A DNA stretch of 64,000 bases from JAMZMI01 sp039970095 (GCA_039970095.1 JBDVMP010000062.1:1-64000); one strand, 5' to 3'; shown: positions 53,292 to 62,881, counted from the stretch's first letter. Notes: generated by a model not told the origin, from the sequence alone. Program-made: numbers and translations.

Positions 53292-54587
53292 ATGCCAAAA
53301 GTAAATGTGTTCTGGTTTAGAAGAGACCTCAGGTTAGAAGATAACGCTGGTCTGTTTTATGCTCTAAGGGATTCGATACCAGTTCTTCCCATATTCATAT
53401 TTGACAAAAACATCCTCGACGATCTGGATGATAAAAGTGACGCCAGAGTTACTTTTATTCATGATCAAATATCACAACTTTGCCAGGATCTCAAAACTTA
53501 TGGTGGAAGCATAAAAGTTTTTTATGATACACCCGAAAACGCCTTTGATCAACTAATCAAAGAATATGAGGTTCAAGGGGTCTATACCAACAGAGACTAT
53601 GAACCGTACGCTGAGCAGCGTGACGCCAGTGTGGCTAAACTCTTGGAAAAGTGCAATGTCGGATTTTATACATTTAAAGACCATGTTGTTTTTGAGAGAG
53701 GCGAGATTCTAAATGATCAAGGTCAGCCGTACAAAGTATTTACTCCATACAAGAAAAGGTGGCTTAGTAAGCTCACAACAGCTTCTGTGAAACCATGTGA
53801 GTCCCTTGAGGTGTTAAAAAATACGCTAGCACTTTCAAACGACTTACCTTCATTATCAGATATGGGTTTTCGAAGATCTGGTATTGATGTTCCTCCAAAT
53901 GTTCTAAGAACCACTTTGGTGGAAAATTATGAGCAGCGGCGCGATTTTCCGGCTATCGATGGAACGAGTCGTGTAGGTGTTCATTTGCGATTTGGCACAC
54001 TGAGTATTCGTGCAGCGGTTCGATTTGCTCAAAAACACTCCGAGGTTTGGTTGAATGAGTTGATTTGGAGAGAGTTCTATTCTATGATACTTGCTCATTT
54101 CCCCCATGTGGTGGATAGGGCGTTTAAACCTAAATATGACAATATACCCTGGATCAACGATGAGAACCAATTCCAAAAGTGGTGTGATGGAATGACGGGA
54201 TATCCAATTGTAGATGCAGGCATGAGGGAGCTGAATGCCACAGGCTATATGCATAACAGAGTGCGTATGGTTACAGCCAGTTTTTTGACAAAACATCTAC
54301 TGATAGATTGGAGATGGGGGGAGGTATATTTTGCTTCCAAATTACTGGATTATGATCTGGCCAGCAATAATGGAGGATGGCAGTGGGCAGCCGGAACCGG
54401 CACTGACGCTCAGCTATATTTTCGGGTTTTCAACCCATACAGCCAACAGGAAAAATTCGACCCTGATATGGCCTATATAAAGAAGTGGGTTCCGGAATTT
54501 GAAAGTTCAGATTACTCATCGCCGATTGTTGATCATAAAGTAGCTCGTGTGCGGGCTATAAATACCTATAAAGAGGCTGTCAGCTAA
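53292..54587 (+). CDS. phrB: Deoxyribodipyrimidine photolyase (cryptochrome/photolyase family)
   Basis: Light-driven repair of pyrimidine dimers. It has 431 residues. The N-terminal antenna domain begins FWFRRDLRLEDN; the C-terminal FAD domain carries RFGTLSIRAAV, WLNELIWREFY, MTGYPIVDAGMREL, MHNRVRM and NNGGWQWAAGTGTDAQ. These motifs fit a class I CPD photolyase. Confidence 0.94.
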   Translation: MPKVNVFWFRRDLRLEDNAGLFYALRDSIPVLPIFIFDKNILDDLDDKSDARVTFIHDQISQLCQDLKTYGGSIKVFYDTPENAFDQLIKEYEVQGVYTNRDYEPYAEQRDASVAKLLEKCNVGFYTFKDHVVFERGEILNDQGQPYKVFTPYKKRWLSKLTTASVKPCESLEVLKNTLALSNDLPSLSDMGFRRSGIDVPPNVLRTTLVENYEQRRDFPAIDGTSRVGVHLRFGTLSIRAAVRFAQKHSEVWLNELIWREFYSMILAHFPHVVDRAFKPKYDNIPWINDENQFQKWCDGMTGYPIVDAGMRELNATGYMHNRVRMVTASFLTKHLLIDWRWGEVYFASKLLDYDLASNNGGWQWAAGTGTDAQLYFRVFNPYSQQEKFDPDMAYIKKWVPEFESSDYSSPIVDHKVARVRAINTYKEAVS

Positions 54588-54623
54588 TTTTTTTTTAGTA
54601 TTTTTCCTGAATAACTTTAAAAA

Positions 54624-55022
54624 ATGAACTTCTCACAATTCAGTCAAAAACTAGCCCAGGATTTAGGTGCGCAGCATACAGAATATGATTCTAATCACTC
54701 TGTATTTATTGTCCCTTTGAAGGATGAAAGATTTCAAACGGTAATCGCGAAAATTATTGATCACCCAAAGTTCAATAAGCAGGTTGTGAAGATAAGCTCG
54801 AAGATTGCTTATACTTCAGAATCTATTGATTATCCTTCGGTATTGTCTGCCAGTACAGAATTCGTGCATACGCGATTTATCATAGAAGACGACATCTTAA
54901 AAGCAGAGGCCTCTTTCTTTTTCGAGAGCGCCGATGAGTCTATCATGAAAGAGATGGTGCTAGAGGTTGCGAGTACTGCAGATGACTGGGAATTCAAAAT
55001 TACTGGTCGGGATAACTTTTAA
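54624..55022 (+). CDS. Hypothetical protein
   Basis: A 132-residue acidic cytoplasmic protein with alternating strands and a C-terminal helix (about 105-118), reminiscent of small type III chaperone-like or YbjN-like folds, but I cannot assign a family. It ends 17 bases before the RNase P RNA and may share its promoter. Confidence 0.7.
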   Translation: MNFSQFSQKLAQDLGAQHTEYDSNHSVFIVPLKDERFQTVIAKIIDHPKFNKQVVKISSKIAYTSESIDYPSVLSASTEFVHTRFIIEDDILKAEASFFFESADESIMKEMVLEVASTADDWEFKITGRDNF

Positions 55023-55039
55023 ATTCATAATTTTACTTT

Positions 55040-55390
55040 GCAAGCCGCTCATCGCCATGCTTAAGCGTGGAGGAAAGTCCGGGCAGCATAGAGTAGCGTA
55101 CTTCTTAACGGGAAGCTTTTTCGCATGTCGGAAAAGAGAAAGTGCCACAGAAATATACCGCCCCATTTATTTGGGGTAAGGGTGAAAAGGTGGGGTAAGA
55201 GCCCACCGGTCAGGTAGTGATATTTGGCGTCCAGGTAAACCTTACGTGCTGAAAAACCAAATAGGTTCTGTATAGGGCTACTCGCTCGCATTGCAGAATG
55301 GGTAGGTTGATTGAGGCAATCAGTGATGAATGTCCCAGATAAATGATGAGACTCACTGTGGTGAGAACAGAACCCGGCTTATCGGCTTGC
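55040..55390 (+). ncRNA. rnpB: RNase P RNA (class A)
   Basis: About 350 nt with the P1 helix ends GCAAGCCG/CGGCTTGC. It contains the conserved 5' GAGGAAAGTCCGGGC block, the AGGGTGAAAAGGTGGGGTAAGAGCCCACC P10-P11 region broken into short motifs, the CAGGTA..GGTAAACC core and the 3' ACAGAACCCGGCTTAT block. Catalytic RNA that matures tRNA 5' ends. Confidence 0.95.
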
Positions 55391-55411
55391 ATTTTTAACT
55401 TTACTTTTATC

Positions 55412-56569
55412 ATGGCGCACATTCTAATCGTAGATGACGAGAAGAGTATCAGAGATACTCTAAAGGAAATTTTGGAATACGAGAAGTATCAAATATCTGA
55501 AGCAGCTGACGGTCTGGCAGGCCTGGCTGTTTTAGAAAAAGAGAAAATAGATGTAGTGCTCTGCGATATCCAAATGCCAAAAATGGATGGGATTGAACTG
55601 CTCGAAAAAGCTTTCGAGAGTGGTTTTGAGTCTCAATTTATCATGATTTCTGCTCATGGCACTATCGAGACAGCTGTGGACGCCACTAAAAAAGGGGCAT
55701 TCGACTTTATCCAAAAGCCCCCAGATCTAAACAGGCTTCTCCTTACTGTAAGAAATGCCCTCGACAAAGGAAGCTTGCAAACTGAAACAAAAAGGTTGAA
55801 GAAAAAGGTCAGCAAAGCTTGGGATATAGTTGGGGAATCACCTGAAATTCAAGAGATCAAAGAAACTATAGAGAAAGTGGCGCCAACAGATGCTCGAGTT
55901 TTGATCAATGGTGAAAATGGTACTGGAAAGGAACTGGTTGCACGATGGCTTCACGAGAAGAGCAATCGCAGCAAGGCTGAGCTAGTGGAAGTAAACTGTG
56001 CTGCAATTCCTTCCGAGCTTATCGAGAGCGAGCTATTTGGTCATGAAAAAGGATCCTTCACTTCGGCTCATAAACAGCGGATAGGCAAGTTCGAACAAGC
56101 TAGCGGCGGCACACTTTTTCTCGATGAGATTGGCGACATGAGTCTTTCTGCTCAAGCAAAAGTGCTAAGAGCTCTCCAGGAGCATAAGATCACTCGAGTC
56201 GGAGGTGATAAGTCTATCAAAGTTGATGTGCGTGTGTTGGCAGCAACCAACAAGGACCTGAAAAAAGAAATTGAGGAGGGAAACTTTAGAGAAGATCTGT
56301 ATCACAGGCTTAGCGTTATGATCATTCAGGTTCCTGCTTTGCGCGATAGAGCCTCCGATATACCACTGTTAATCGATCATTTTTTAGATCAGATTTCAAA
56401 TGAATACGGAACTGCAAAGAAGCAAGTTGATCCTTCGGCACTAGAAAAACTGTCTCAATATAAGTGGACAGGTAATATTCGTGAGCTTAGGAACATTGTG
56501 GAGAGGCTAGTTATTATGTCTGAAAACACAATCTCTGCCAAGGATGTAGATAAGTACGTGGAACTCTAA
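55412..56569 (+). CDS. Sigma-54-type response regulator lacking a DNA-binding domain
   Basis: A 385-residue NtrC-like protein from the ATG at 55412. The receiver domain (about 1-120) has phospho-acceptor D52. The AAA+ domain (about 138-370) has Walker A GENGTGK (167-173), the sigma-54 contact loop GSFTSA (214-219) in place of GAFTGA, and Walker B LFLDEIGD. The protein stops at the end of the AAA+ lid (ISAKDVDKYVEL) without the Fis-type helix-turn-helix, so it is about 70 residues shorter than NtrC. It starts 22 bases after rnpB. No histidine kinase is adjacent. Confidence 0.9.
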   Translation: MAHILIVDDEKSIRDTLKEILEYEKYQISEAADGLAGLAVLEKEKIDVVLCDIQMPKMDGIELLEKAFESGFESQFIMISAHGTIETAVDATKKGAFDFIQKPPDLNRLLLTVRNALDKGSLQTETKRLKKKVSKAWDIVGESPEIQEIKETIEKVAPTDARVLINGENGTGKELVARWLHEKSNRSKAELVEVNCAAIPSELIESELFGHEKGSFTSAHKQRIGKFEQASGGTLFLDEIGDMSLSAQAKVLRALQEHKITRVGGDKSIKVDVRVLAATNKDLKKEIEEGNFREDLYHRLSVMIIQVPALRDRASDIPLLIDHFLDQISNEYGTAKKQVDPSALEKLSQYKWTGNIRELRNIVERLVIMSENTISAKDVDKYVEL

Positions 56570-56580
56570 ATAGTTCGAGA

Positions 56581-56706
56581 TTAAACTTTATCTGCTGACA
56601 ACTCTGTGTTGTCCACATCAGTTTTAGCATAAGTAGGACATGTTTTCTGAGTGCAAGCAGAAAGTCCAACTATTGTAAGGGCGATAATGAATATTTTTAG
56701 TCTCAT
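56581..56706 (-). CDS. Small Cys-containing lipoprotein (41 residues)
   Basis: A short gene too small for standard ORF cut-offs. The protein opens MRLKIFIIALTIVGLSACTQ, a lipoprotein signal with lipobox LSAC. The mature part is only about 25 residues, begins CTQKTCPTYAK and ends LSADKV. Short lipoproteins with a CPTY motif occur next to regulatory and housekeeping genes in many Cytophagales, to my recollection. Function is unknown. Confidence 0.7.
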   Translation of the reverse strand: MRLKIFIIALTIVGLSACTQKTCPTYAKTDVDNTELSADKV

Positions 56707-56814
56707 GTGCGGTGCTTTTATGATGAAAGTCAATTTTTCATCTAATACCTTATTCAAAAATATGACTTGTTTTCAACCTAAACAAAAAAAACGCTGTTAA
56801 AAATCAATTTGTGG

Positions 56815-57792
56815 CTAGTTTACCAGCAGGTTACAGCCCCTGATATCAGAGTTGTCATAACGCCCCAAAACCATAAAATCCTCTTTTTCAGTGATTTTAC
56901 CCAAATCACGGGTTTCTATAAAGGCACATGTATGAACATTTCCCAAATCGATTATGTTCAAACCTCCAGTTTTCGGACTTTCGACATAGGTAAACGGGTC
57001 ATTTATATCCCTTATTAGCGCCTGTGCCCAATTGGGGAAAGTAAAATTGGTGCCCTTTGAGTACCCCTGTGATGTTAATTCAGTCATTCCATATTCGGAG
57101 TGGATTTGTGTAGGAGCTAATTTTTGATTGAGGATTTGATGCAGGTCTTCTCTGGTAATCTCCTGTCTTCTGCCTTTCATTCCACCCGTTTCAATGATAA
57201 AAGTGTTTGGAAGTTGGGTTTCAAGTGTTTCTGCAAGGTCTAGCAGCGCATAGGTGACCCCAAAAAGGCAAACAGTCCCATTTTGGGGATCTTTGAGTAC
57301 AGACGCTATTTCATGCTCTTGATTAAGAAAGTAGCCACTTCCCGGGCGGGCGTGTTTTATGAAGTGATCTATCATGGCAATCAGCGACGAGTCTCCCTGC
57401 TCCAAATAGGAAGGTAGTAGGGCCACAATAGTCAGGTCATTCAATGGGCCAAACCGCTCTTCAAACGTGTATCTGGCCAAATCAAGATAGTGCTGGTTGT
57501 TTTTGATGAAATGTTTACTTCTGCTCTTTTGAGTGGTGCCGCTGCTCAGATAGATTTTTTCCGGTTCCCAATTTCCGCAAACCACTTTCTGAGACTTGAA
57601 TAATTCTATTGGAAGAAATGGTATGTCTGTCAACCGTTTAACATTTTTTGGTGTCCTTCCAAGATGATCGCAAAATTGCCTGTAGGTGGCGTTGGTGCTC
57701 CATTGAAAGTGAAAAAGCTCTAATGCTGCCTCTTGAAAATCCTCCTGACGAAGCGAAAATAGGCTCTTTATGAAATTTTCAGGGTCAATCAT
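56815..57792 (-). CDS. LuxE-like acyl-protein synthetase / acyl transferase
   Basis: A 325-residue member of the AMP-binding superfamily LuxE branch. It has the LSSGTTQKSRSKHF phosphate-binding segment (about 83-96), the IHSEYGMTELTSQGYS motif (about 234-249), and a C-terminal GRYDNSDIRGCNLL segment. Related enzymes activate fatty acids as acyl-AMP. No luxC or luciferase genes are nearby, so a bioluminescence role is not implied. Divergent from the next lipoprotein gene. Confidence 0.85.
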   Translation of the reverse strand: MIDPENFIKSLFSLRQEDFQEAALELFHFQWSTNATYRQFCDHLGRTPKNVKRLTDIPFLPIELFKSQKVVCGNWEPEKIYLSSGTTQKSRSKHFIKNNQHYLDLARYTFEERFGPLNDLTIVALLPSYLEQGDSSLIAMIDHFIKHARPGSGYFLNQEHEIASVLKDPQNGTVCLFGVTYALLDLAETLETQLPNTFIIETGGMKGRRQEITREDLHQILNQKLAPTQIHSEYGMTELTSQGYSKGTNFTFPNWAQALIRDINDPFTYVESPKTGGLNIIDLGNVHTCAFIETRDLGKITEKEDFMVLGRYDNSDIRGCNLLVN

Positions 57793-57841
57793 TGTTATAC
57801 CTACAGGTAAGGGAAAGAAGTGATACTTTTGTATTAAGGAT

Positions 57842-58639
57842 ATGAAGAAATTCTCGCAGCAAATATGGTTAATTCTAGGGTTAATGACACTTCTGATAGG
57901 CTGTCTTGACCCTCCCGAATATTCAAATACTCCTAAAATAAAGTTTAAGCGGTTAGAGTTTGTAAGTGGAGATGGTCGGGCAGATTCCTTAAAGCTGACC
58001 TTTGATTTTGAAGATGGAGATGGGAATATCGGGTTAAGTGAATTGGATGTATGGGATGAATTTTTTCCATATTATTTCATAGTTTATTATGATAGTGGCC
58101 GGCTCACTACGGATACAAACGGGGATACTATCACAGCAGCGGGTTATTATATAGTAACTCTTTCTGATTCTCTGGCTGTGCCGCCTTTTAAGCTTGGTAC
58201 GACAAACGGCGAGCTCATTGATGAAGTGTTCAGTGAAGTAGACAACCGACCTGCCTTTGATCCGCGTTGTGATGATTACCTCTATGGAGATGGGTGGTCA
58301 GACACCCTGTTTGTGACAAGAAATCCATATTATAATAATATGGATATCACTTTTCTGAAGAAACGAAACGGTCAATTTATTGAAACTGATTTAGCGCAGG
58401 AGTTTAATCAGGATGAGTGCGATGTTGTGCCAGAGGTTCTCAGAATACCCATTTTTGATCCAGAAAGGATTGGGAAACCGACTGTTGGGAATATTACCTA
58501 TTCCTATCTGTCAAATGGAGTGGGGTTGTTTTTGGCGCAGTTAGATACGTTCAAAATAGAGTTCTTTATCTACGATCGTGATTTGAATAAAAGTAACGTG
58601 GTGCAAACGCCGGAATACACGCTATCAGATATAGATTAA
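57842..58639 (+). CDS. Hypothetical lipoprotein
   Basis: A 265-residue lipoprotein (lipobox LIGC, Cys about 21) with mature sequence beginning CLDPPEYSNTPKI and an early DFEDGDGNIGL segment, an Asp-rich loop typical of beta-sandwich lipoproteins in Bacteroidota. It has two Cys toward the middle. Convergent with the dehydrogenase gene 8 bases away. Confidence 0.8.
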   Translation: MKKFSQQIWLILGLMTLLIGCLDPPEYSNTPKIKFKRLEFVSGDGRADSLKLTFDFEDGDGNIGLSELDVWDEFFPYYFIVYYDSGRLTTDTNGDTITAAGYYIVTLSDSLAVPPFKLGTTNGELIDEVFSEVDNRPAFDPRCDDYLYGDGWSDTLFVTRNPYYNNMDITFLKKRNGQFIETDLAQEFNQDECDVVPEVLRIPIFDPERIGKPTVGNITYSYLSNGVGLFLAQLDTFKIEFFIYDRDLNKSNVVQTPEYTLSDID

Positions 58640-58646
58640 GGGTGTT

Positions 58647-61052
58647 TTAGTATAGCGCCTTATATTCTCCAGGGTTGCTTTCTACGAAAAGACTATATAC
58701 TTTCTCAAAAACATCTTCAATATTTGGTTTGGAGAAGTAATCCCCATCAGTGCCATATGCTGGCCTATGTTCCTCTGAAGTAATTGTAATTGGTTTGGAG
58801 TCGAGATATGTATAGCCTCCGTCTCTTTCCAGTACATTTTGCATCATATAGGCAGTGGCTCCTCCGGGTACGTCCTCGTCAAGGAAAGCAATGCGATTTG
58901 TTTTCTTAAGTGAATCGACAACCGTTTGAGTACGATCAAAAGGCATAAGTGTCTGCACGTCTATCACTTCACAGGAAATACCAACCTCACTCAATTGCTG
59001 TGCTGCTTCCATTACGATTTTGCACATAGAACCATAGGTGACAAGTGTAATATCCTCACCCTCTCTTAAGATTTCTGGACAGCCAAGCGGGACACACATT
59101 TCCCCGATATTTTCGGGCATCTTTTCTTTTAGCCTATACGCATTCAAAGGCTCAATAATCAAGGCAGGATCATTGCCCTTCATGATTGTATTGTAAAAAC
59201 CTGAGGCCTGTGTGAGGTTTCGCGGGACGAGAAGATGGACTCCTCTTAGAGTTCCCAGAATCATACTCATGGGTGAGCCGCTGTGCCAGACACCTTCTAG
59301 TCTATGTCCCCTTGTTCTAACTATTAGTGGTGCCGCCTGGCCGCCTTTCATTCGATAATGCAGACAAGCCAGGTCATCAGAGAGTGTCTGGATTGTGTAT
59401 ATCAAATAATCTAAATATTGGACTTCAGTTATAGGTTTTAAGCCACGAAGAGCCGCCCCTATTCCCTGACCGATGATTGTGGTTTCTCTGATTCCAGTAT
59501 CGGTAATTCTGATTTCTCCGAATTTCTCTTGCAGGCCTGCAAAACCTTGATTTACATCGCCTATTTTACCTACATCTTCACCGATGGCAAAGACCCTCGC
59601 ATCTCGTTCGAAAAGGGCGTCAAAGCAAGCTTGAACCACCTCTCTTCCATCAACCTGCTTAGCATCTTCAGAGTATATTGGCTTTACTGCTTCAACATTG
59701 AGGGGCGAATTATCACTTTCGCTAAATAATGAAGAACTATACTCATCGTGATATTTTTCAAGCGATGTTTTGAGCCAAGCTACTAAATTTTGCTTGTCGG
59801 TACTGCTCTCGTTTCTGAGTAGACGAAGACTTCTACGAACGGCACGCATGATATCTGCTTTGTTTGGATTGAGCGTGCTTTTAAGTTCATTTTTGATGAC
59901 CGTAAGTTCTCGTTTGTTGTCATGAACCAAAGCAGTTTTGCTTAGAAGGTCGATCGACTCAGATAGGTCTGATTTGATACTATTAACATATGCCTTCCAT
60001 GCGGACTCTCTTGCTTTTTTAGCTTTTTGCTTAGCGTCTTTTTCCAGTTTTTCCAAGTCCTCTTCTGAGATGATTTCATCAGCTAATATCCACTCTCTGG
60101 TTTTAGTGATGCAATCGTATTTTGTTTCCCAATCGAGTCTCTCCTTGGATTTGTATCGTTCATGAGAGCCTGAGGTGGAGTGACCTTGTGGCTGGGTCAT
60201 TTCTTCAACATGAACCAGACATGGTACATGTTCTTTTCGACAAAGAGCGGAAGCTTTTTGATATGTTTCCAGTAGTGAAGGGTAGTCCCAACCTTTTACG
60301 TTAAAGATTTCTATACCCGTAGAGGTGCTATCACGTTGGAAGCCGGCCAATGCAGCCGAAATACTTTCTTTAGTCGTGTGGTATTTGTTGGGTACCGAAA
60401 TCCCATACCCATCGTCCCAAACGGACATTAGCATCGGAATCTGCAGCACCCCAGCAGCATTAATGGATTCAAAAAAGTGACCTTCTGAGGTGGATGCATT
60501 GCCTATTGTTCCAAATGCTACTTCGTTTCCATTTATGGAGAAGTTTTTGAAATCTTTCAGTTCCGGATTGTTCCTGTAAAGTTTGGAAGCGTATGCCAGA
60601 CCCACTAATCTGGGCATTTGTGCTGCAGTACAGGAGACGTCTGAACTTGAGTTTTTCATTTTGGTGAGATTTTTCCACTCGCCATTCTCATCCAGAGACC
60701 TGGTGCCAAAATGCCCGTTCATCATCCGCCCTGCAGAAGCAGGATCATGTTCTACATCCGTATGAGCATAGAGCTGAGCGAAAAACTGCTCAGCAGTGAG
60801 CTGGCCTATCGCCATCATGAAGGTTTGATCTCGATAGTACCCTGATCTAAAGTCACCATTTTTAAATGCCCGTGCCATGGCTATTTGAGCCATTTCCTTA
60901 CCATCTCCGAAAATCCCAAACTTGGCCTTTCCCATAAAAACCTCTTTTCGCCCAATAAGACTCATTTCACGGCTTTCAATTGCCAAGGCGTAATCTGTAA
61001 GGATTTCCTGAGCTTTGAGATCAGTTCGGTTCTTGATTTTGGTAGTACTCAT
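58647..61052 (-). CDS. Fused alpha/beta 2-oxoacid dehydrogenase E1 component
   Basis: A single 801-residue chain with the thiamine-diphosphate E1 alpha domain (about 15-370; GTIGNASTSEGHFFESINAAG with the ThDP-binding glycines, and WDDGYGIS) and the E1 beta domain (about 465-790; AIGEDVGKIGDVNQGF, EVQYLDYLIYTIQT, LVTYGSM). It is like branched-chain 2-oxoacid or pyruvate dehydrogenase E1 but as one polypeptide, a form common in Bacteroidota. The lipoyl E2 and E3 are not in the window, so the substrate cannot be fixed from context. Confidence 0.92.
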   Translation of the reverse strand: MSTTKIKNRTDLKAQEILTDYALAIESREMSLIGRKEVFMGKAKFGIFGDGKEMAQIAMARAFKNGDFRSGYYRDQTFMMAIGQLTAEQFFAQLYAHTDVEHDPASAGRMMNGHFGTRSLDENGEWKNLTKMKNSSSDVSCTAAQMPRLVGLAYASKLYRNNPELKDFKNFSINGNEVAFGTIGNASTSEGHFFESINAAGVLQIPMLMSVWDDGYGISVPNKYHTTKESISAALAGFQRDSTSTGIEIFNVKGWDYPSLLETYQKASALCRKEHVPCLVHVEEMTQPQGHSTSGSHERYKSKERLDWETKYDCITKTREWILADEIISEEDLEKLEKDAKQKAKKARESAWKAYVNSIKSDLSESIDLLSKTALVHDNKRELTVIKNELKSTLNPNKADIMRAVRRSLRLLRNESSTDKQNLVAWLKTSLEKYHDEYSSSLFSESDNSPLNVEAVKPIYSEDAKQVDGREVVQACFDALFERDARVFAIGEDVGKIGDVNQGFAGLQEKFGEIRITDTGIRETTIIGQGIGAALRGLKPITEVQYLDYLIYTIQTLSDDLACLHYRMKGGQAAPLIVRTRGHRLEGVWHSGSPMSMILGTLRGVHLLVPRNLTQASGFYNTIMKGNDPALIIEPLNAYRLKEKMPENIGEMCVPLGCPEILREGEDITLVTYGSMCKIVMEAAQQLSEVGISCEVIDVQTLMPFDRTQTVVDSLKKTNRIAFLDEDVPGGATAYMMQNVLERDGGYTYLDSKPITITSEEHRPAYGTDGDYFSKPNIEDVFEKVYSLFVESNPGEYKALY

Positions 61053-61291
61053 ATTATATATGGATGGGGCTTAAGTGAGTATAGAACAGGATGGCTAATA
61101 TAGCCAAAATAGAGGACTTTAAGGTTTCGTGATTGGCATAATGACGGTTTTGAGCTCAATAGAGCCGTTTTTAGGTGAAATTAAATTTTGACAAACCTTC
61201 ATTATTCCAAATAAAACATCAGTGTCCTCACAAATGATTTTTAGCTTCTATCGAATTTTGAAAGGGCTGTTTTTTTAGCTCTTTGGACGTA

Positions 61292-61299
61292 TATATTTG
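61292..61299 (+). promoter_or_regulatory. Putative -7 element of ald
   Basis: TATATTTG, fitting TAnnTTTG, 30 bases before the ald ATG. The -33 region does not show a clear TTTG at the right spacing. If used, the far-upstream in-frame start at 61297 cannot be the translation start. Confidence 0.45.
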
Positions 61300-61329
61300 T
61301 CAAAAGTTAACCTTCTAATCGACGAAACT

Positions 61330-62442
61330 ATGATCATCGGAGTACCTAAGGAAATCAAGAATAACGAGAACCGAGTAGCACTTACCCCAGCGGGTGTTCA
61401 GGAGCTGACCAAGCATGGACATCAGGTGAATGTCCAATCCACAGCAGGGCTTGGAAGTGGGTTCACAGACGAGGAATATGAGGCTGCAGGAGCGACTATT
61501 TTACCGTCGATTGAAGAAACCTATGGAGTCGCTGAAATGATCATAAAGGTGAAAGAGCCGATTGAGCCTGAATATAAACTGATTAAAAAGGATCAGTTGG
61601 TGTTTACCTATTTTCACTTTGCTTCTTACGAGCCACTGACCAAGGCTATGCTTGCTTCAGGAGCGGTTTGTTTGGCTTACGAAACTGTAGAGAAACCAGA
61701 TAGATCATTGCCACTGCTGGTGCCAATGTCTGAAGTGGCTGGAAGAATGTCGATTCAGGAAGGAGCCAAATATCTTGAGAAACCAAGTGGGGGTCGGGGT
61801 ATTTTGCTTGGCGGAGTACCAGGTGTGAGGCCAGCAAAAGTGATGATTCTTGGAGGAGGGGTAGTCGGAACCAACGCCGCAAAAATGGCTGCAGGGCTAG
61901 GTGCCGATGTGACCATGATGGATGTAAATCTCTCCAGGCTTAGATATTTGGATGATGTGATGCCGGCCAATGTGAATACCTTCATGTCCAATGAATATAA
62001 CATCAGAGAACTGATCAGTACGCATGATTTGATTATCGGGGCAGTATTGATTCCGGGGGCTAAAGCCCCTCACTTGATTACCAGAGATATGCTCAAAGAA
62101 ATGCGTCCGGGAACAGTGCTGGTGGATGTGGCTGTGGATCAGGGAGGATGTATAGAGACTTGTAAGCCTACTACACATGAAGACCCTACTTATGTTATAG
62201 ATGACGTGCTTCACTATTGTGTTGCAAATATGCCGGGTGCGGTTCCTTATACTTCAACCTTAGCACTGACTAATGCTACTTTGCCTTACGCTATACAGCT
62301 TGCCAATAAAGGTTGGAAAAAAGCGTGTGCTGAAAATAAGGAGTTGAAATTGGGATTGAATGTGATAGAAGGAGAGGTTGTCTATAAAGGGGTGGCGGAT
62401 GCTTTTGGTCTGGATTATACAGACGTCAATCACTTTTTGTAG
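61330..62442 (+). CDS. ald: Alanine dehydrogenase
   Basis: NAD-dependent interconversion of alanine and pyruvate plus ammonia. It has 370 residues from the ATG at 61330, which begins MIIGVPKEIKNNENRVALTP. It has the Rossmann motif MILGGGVVGTNAAKMAAGLGA (about 172-192), the catalytic His in FHFASYEPL, and the VDVAVDQGGCIE segment. The 277-base gap upstream holds its promoter and that of the divergent E1 gene. The end overlaps the convergent gene by 17 bases. Confidence 0.96.
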   Translation: MIIGVPKEIKNNENRVALTPAGVQELTKHGHQVNVQSTAGLGSGFTDEEYEAAGATILPSIEETYGVAEMIIKVKEPIEPEYKLIKKDQLVFTYFHFASYEPLTKAMLASGAVCLAYETVEKPDRSLPLLVPMSEVAGRMSIQEGAKYLEKPSGGRGILLGGVPGVRPAKVMILGGGVVGTNAAKMAAGLGADVTMMDVNLSRLRYLDDVMPANVNTFMSNEYNIRELISTHDLIIGAVLIPGAKAPHLITRDMLKEMRPGTVLVDVAVDQGGCIETCKPTTHEDPTYVIDDVLHYCVANMPGAVPYTSTLALTNATLPYAIQLANKGWKKACAENKELKLGLNVIEGEVVYKGVADAFGLDYTDVNHFL

Positions 62443-62881
62443 TACTCGGGTAGGGCGGAAAGCTCGGTAGCGGTTTGTAGGTGTCTTTCTCAAACTTCCA
62501 CACATGGTGGTTCATGCCATTGGTGACGGCCAGGTAATCCGCTTTCACAATTTTGTTATAGACAGACGCCTGTTTCAGGGTGTCTTCTTTTAATTTCACA
62601 TCATGAGATTTGCACTCAATCAGCATGAATGGGTTCAAATCTCTTTTCAAAACCAGGATATCACTCCTTTTCCCAGACTTAAAGTAAGTGATTGGAAATT
62701 CCATTTTGATTAAACTTTTGGGGTAACCTAGATGGTTGATTAACAGATGGAGAAAGTTCTGCCTTACCCATTCTTCAGGAGTATTGACCAGATACTTCTT
62801 TCTTACAATATCAAAGATGTACTGATTGCCTTCTTCTTCTTTCGTTCTGAGATCAAAGTCTGGTAAGTTGAGCTTATGCAT
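62426..62881 (-). CDS. HsdR-N-like (type I restriction R domain) nuclease-fold protein
   Basis: A 151-residue protein matching the N-terminal nuclease module of type I restriction enzymes: FDIVRKKYLVNTPEEWVRQNF, then D-I-L-V-L, the E-C-K of LIECKSHDV (PD-(D/E)xK core), and DYLAVTNGMNHHVW. Chosen start is the ATG at 62881, 8 bases into the end of the MFS gene. There is no HsdM/HsdS or helicase, so it is a stand-alone domain, a common Bacteroidota single gene of unknown role. Confidence 0.85.
   Translation of the reverse strand: MHKLNLPDFDLRTKEEEGNQYIFDIVRKKYLVNTPEEWVRQNFLHLLINHLGYPKSLIKMEFPITYFKSGKRSDILVLKRDLNPFMLIECKSHDVKLKEDTLKQASVYNKIVKADYLAVTNGMNHHVWKFEKDTYKPLPSFPPYPSTTKSD

Noticed and set aside
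53904..54296. 130-codon reverse-strand frame in the photolyase gene
   Set aside because: Overlaps the conserved FAD-binding part of the photolyase; composition is that of an antisense shadow.
56815..57792. Bioluminescence locus because of the LuxE-like protein
   Set aside because: No luciferase, luxC or luxD nearby; LuxE-like enzymes occur widely without luminescence.
62426..62881. Type I restriction-modification system
   Set aside because: Only an HsdR-N-like domain is present; no methylase, specificity subunit or helicase in the window.
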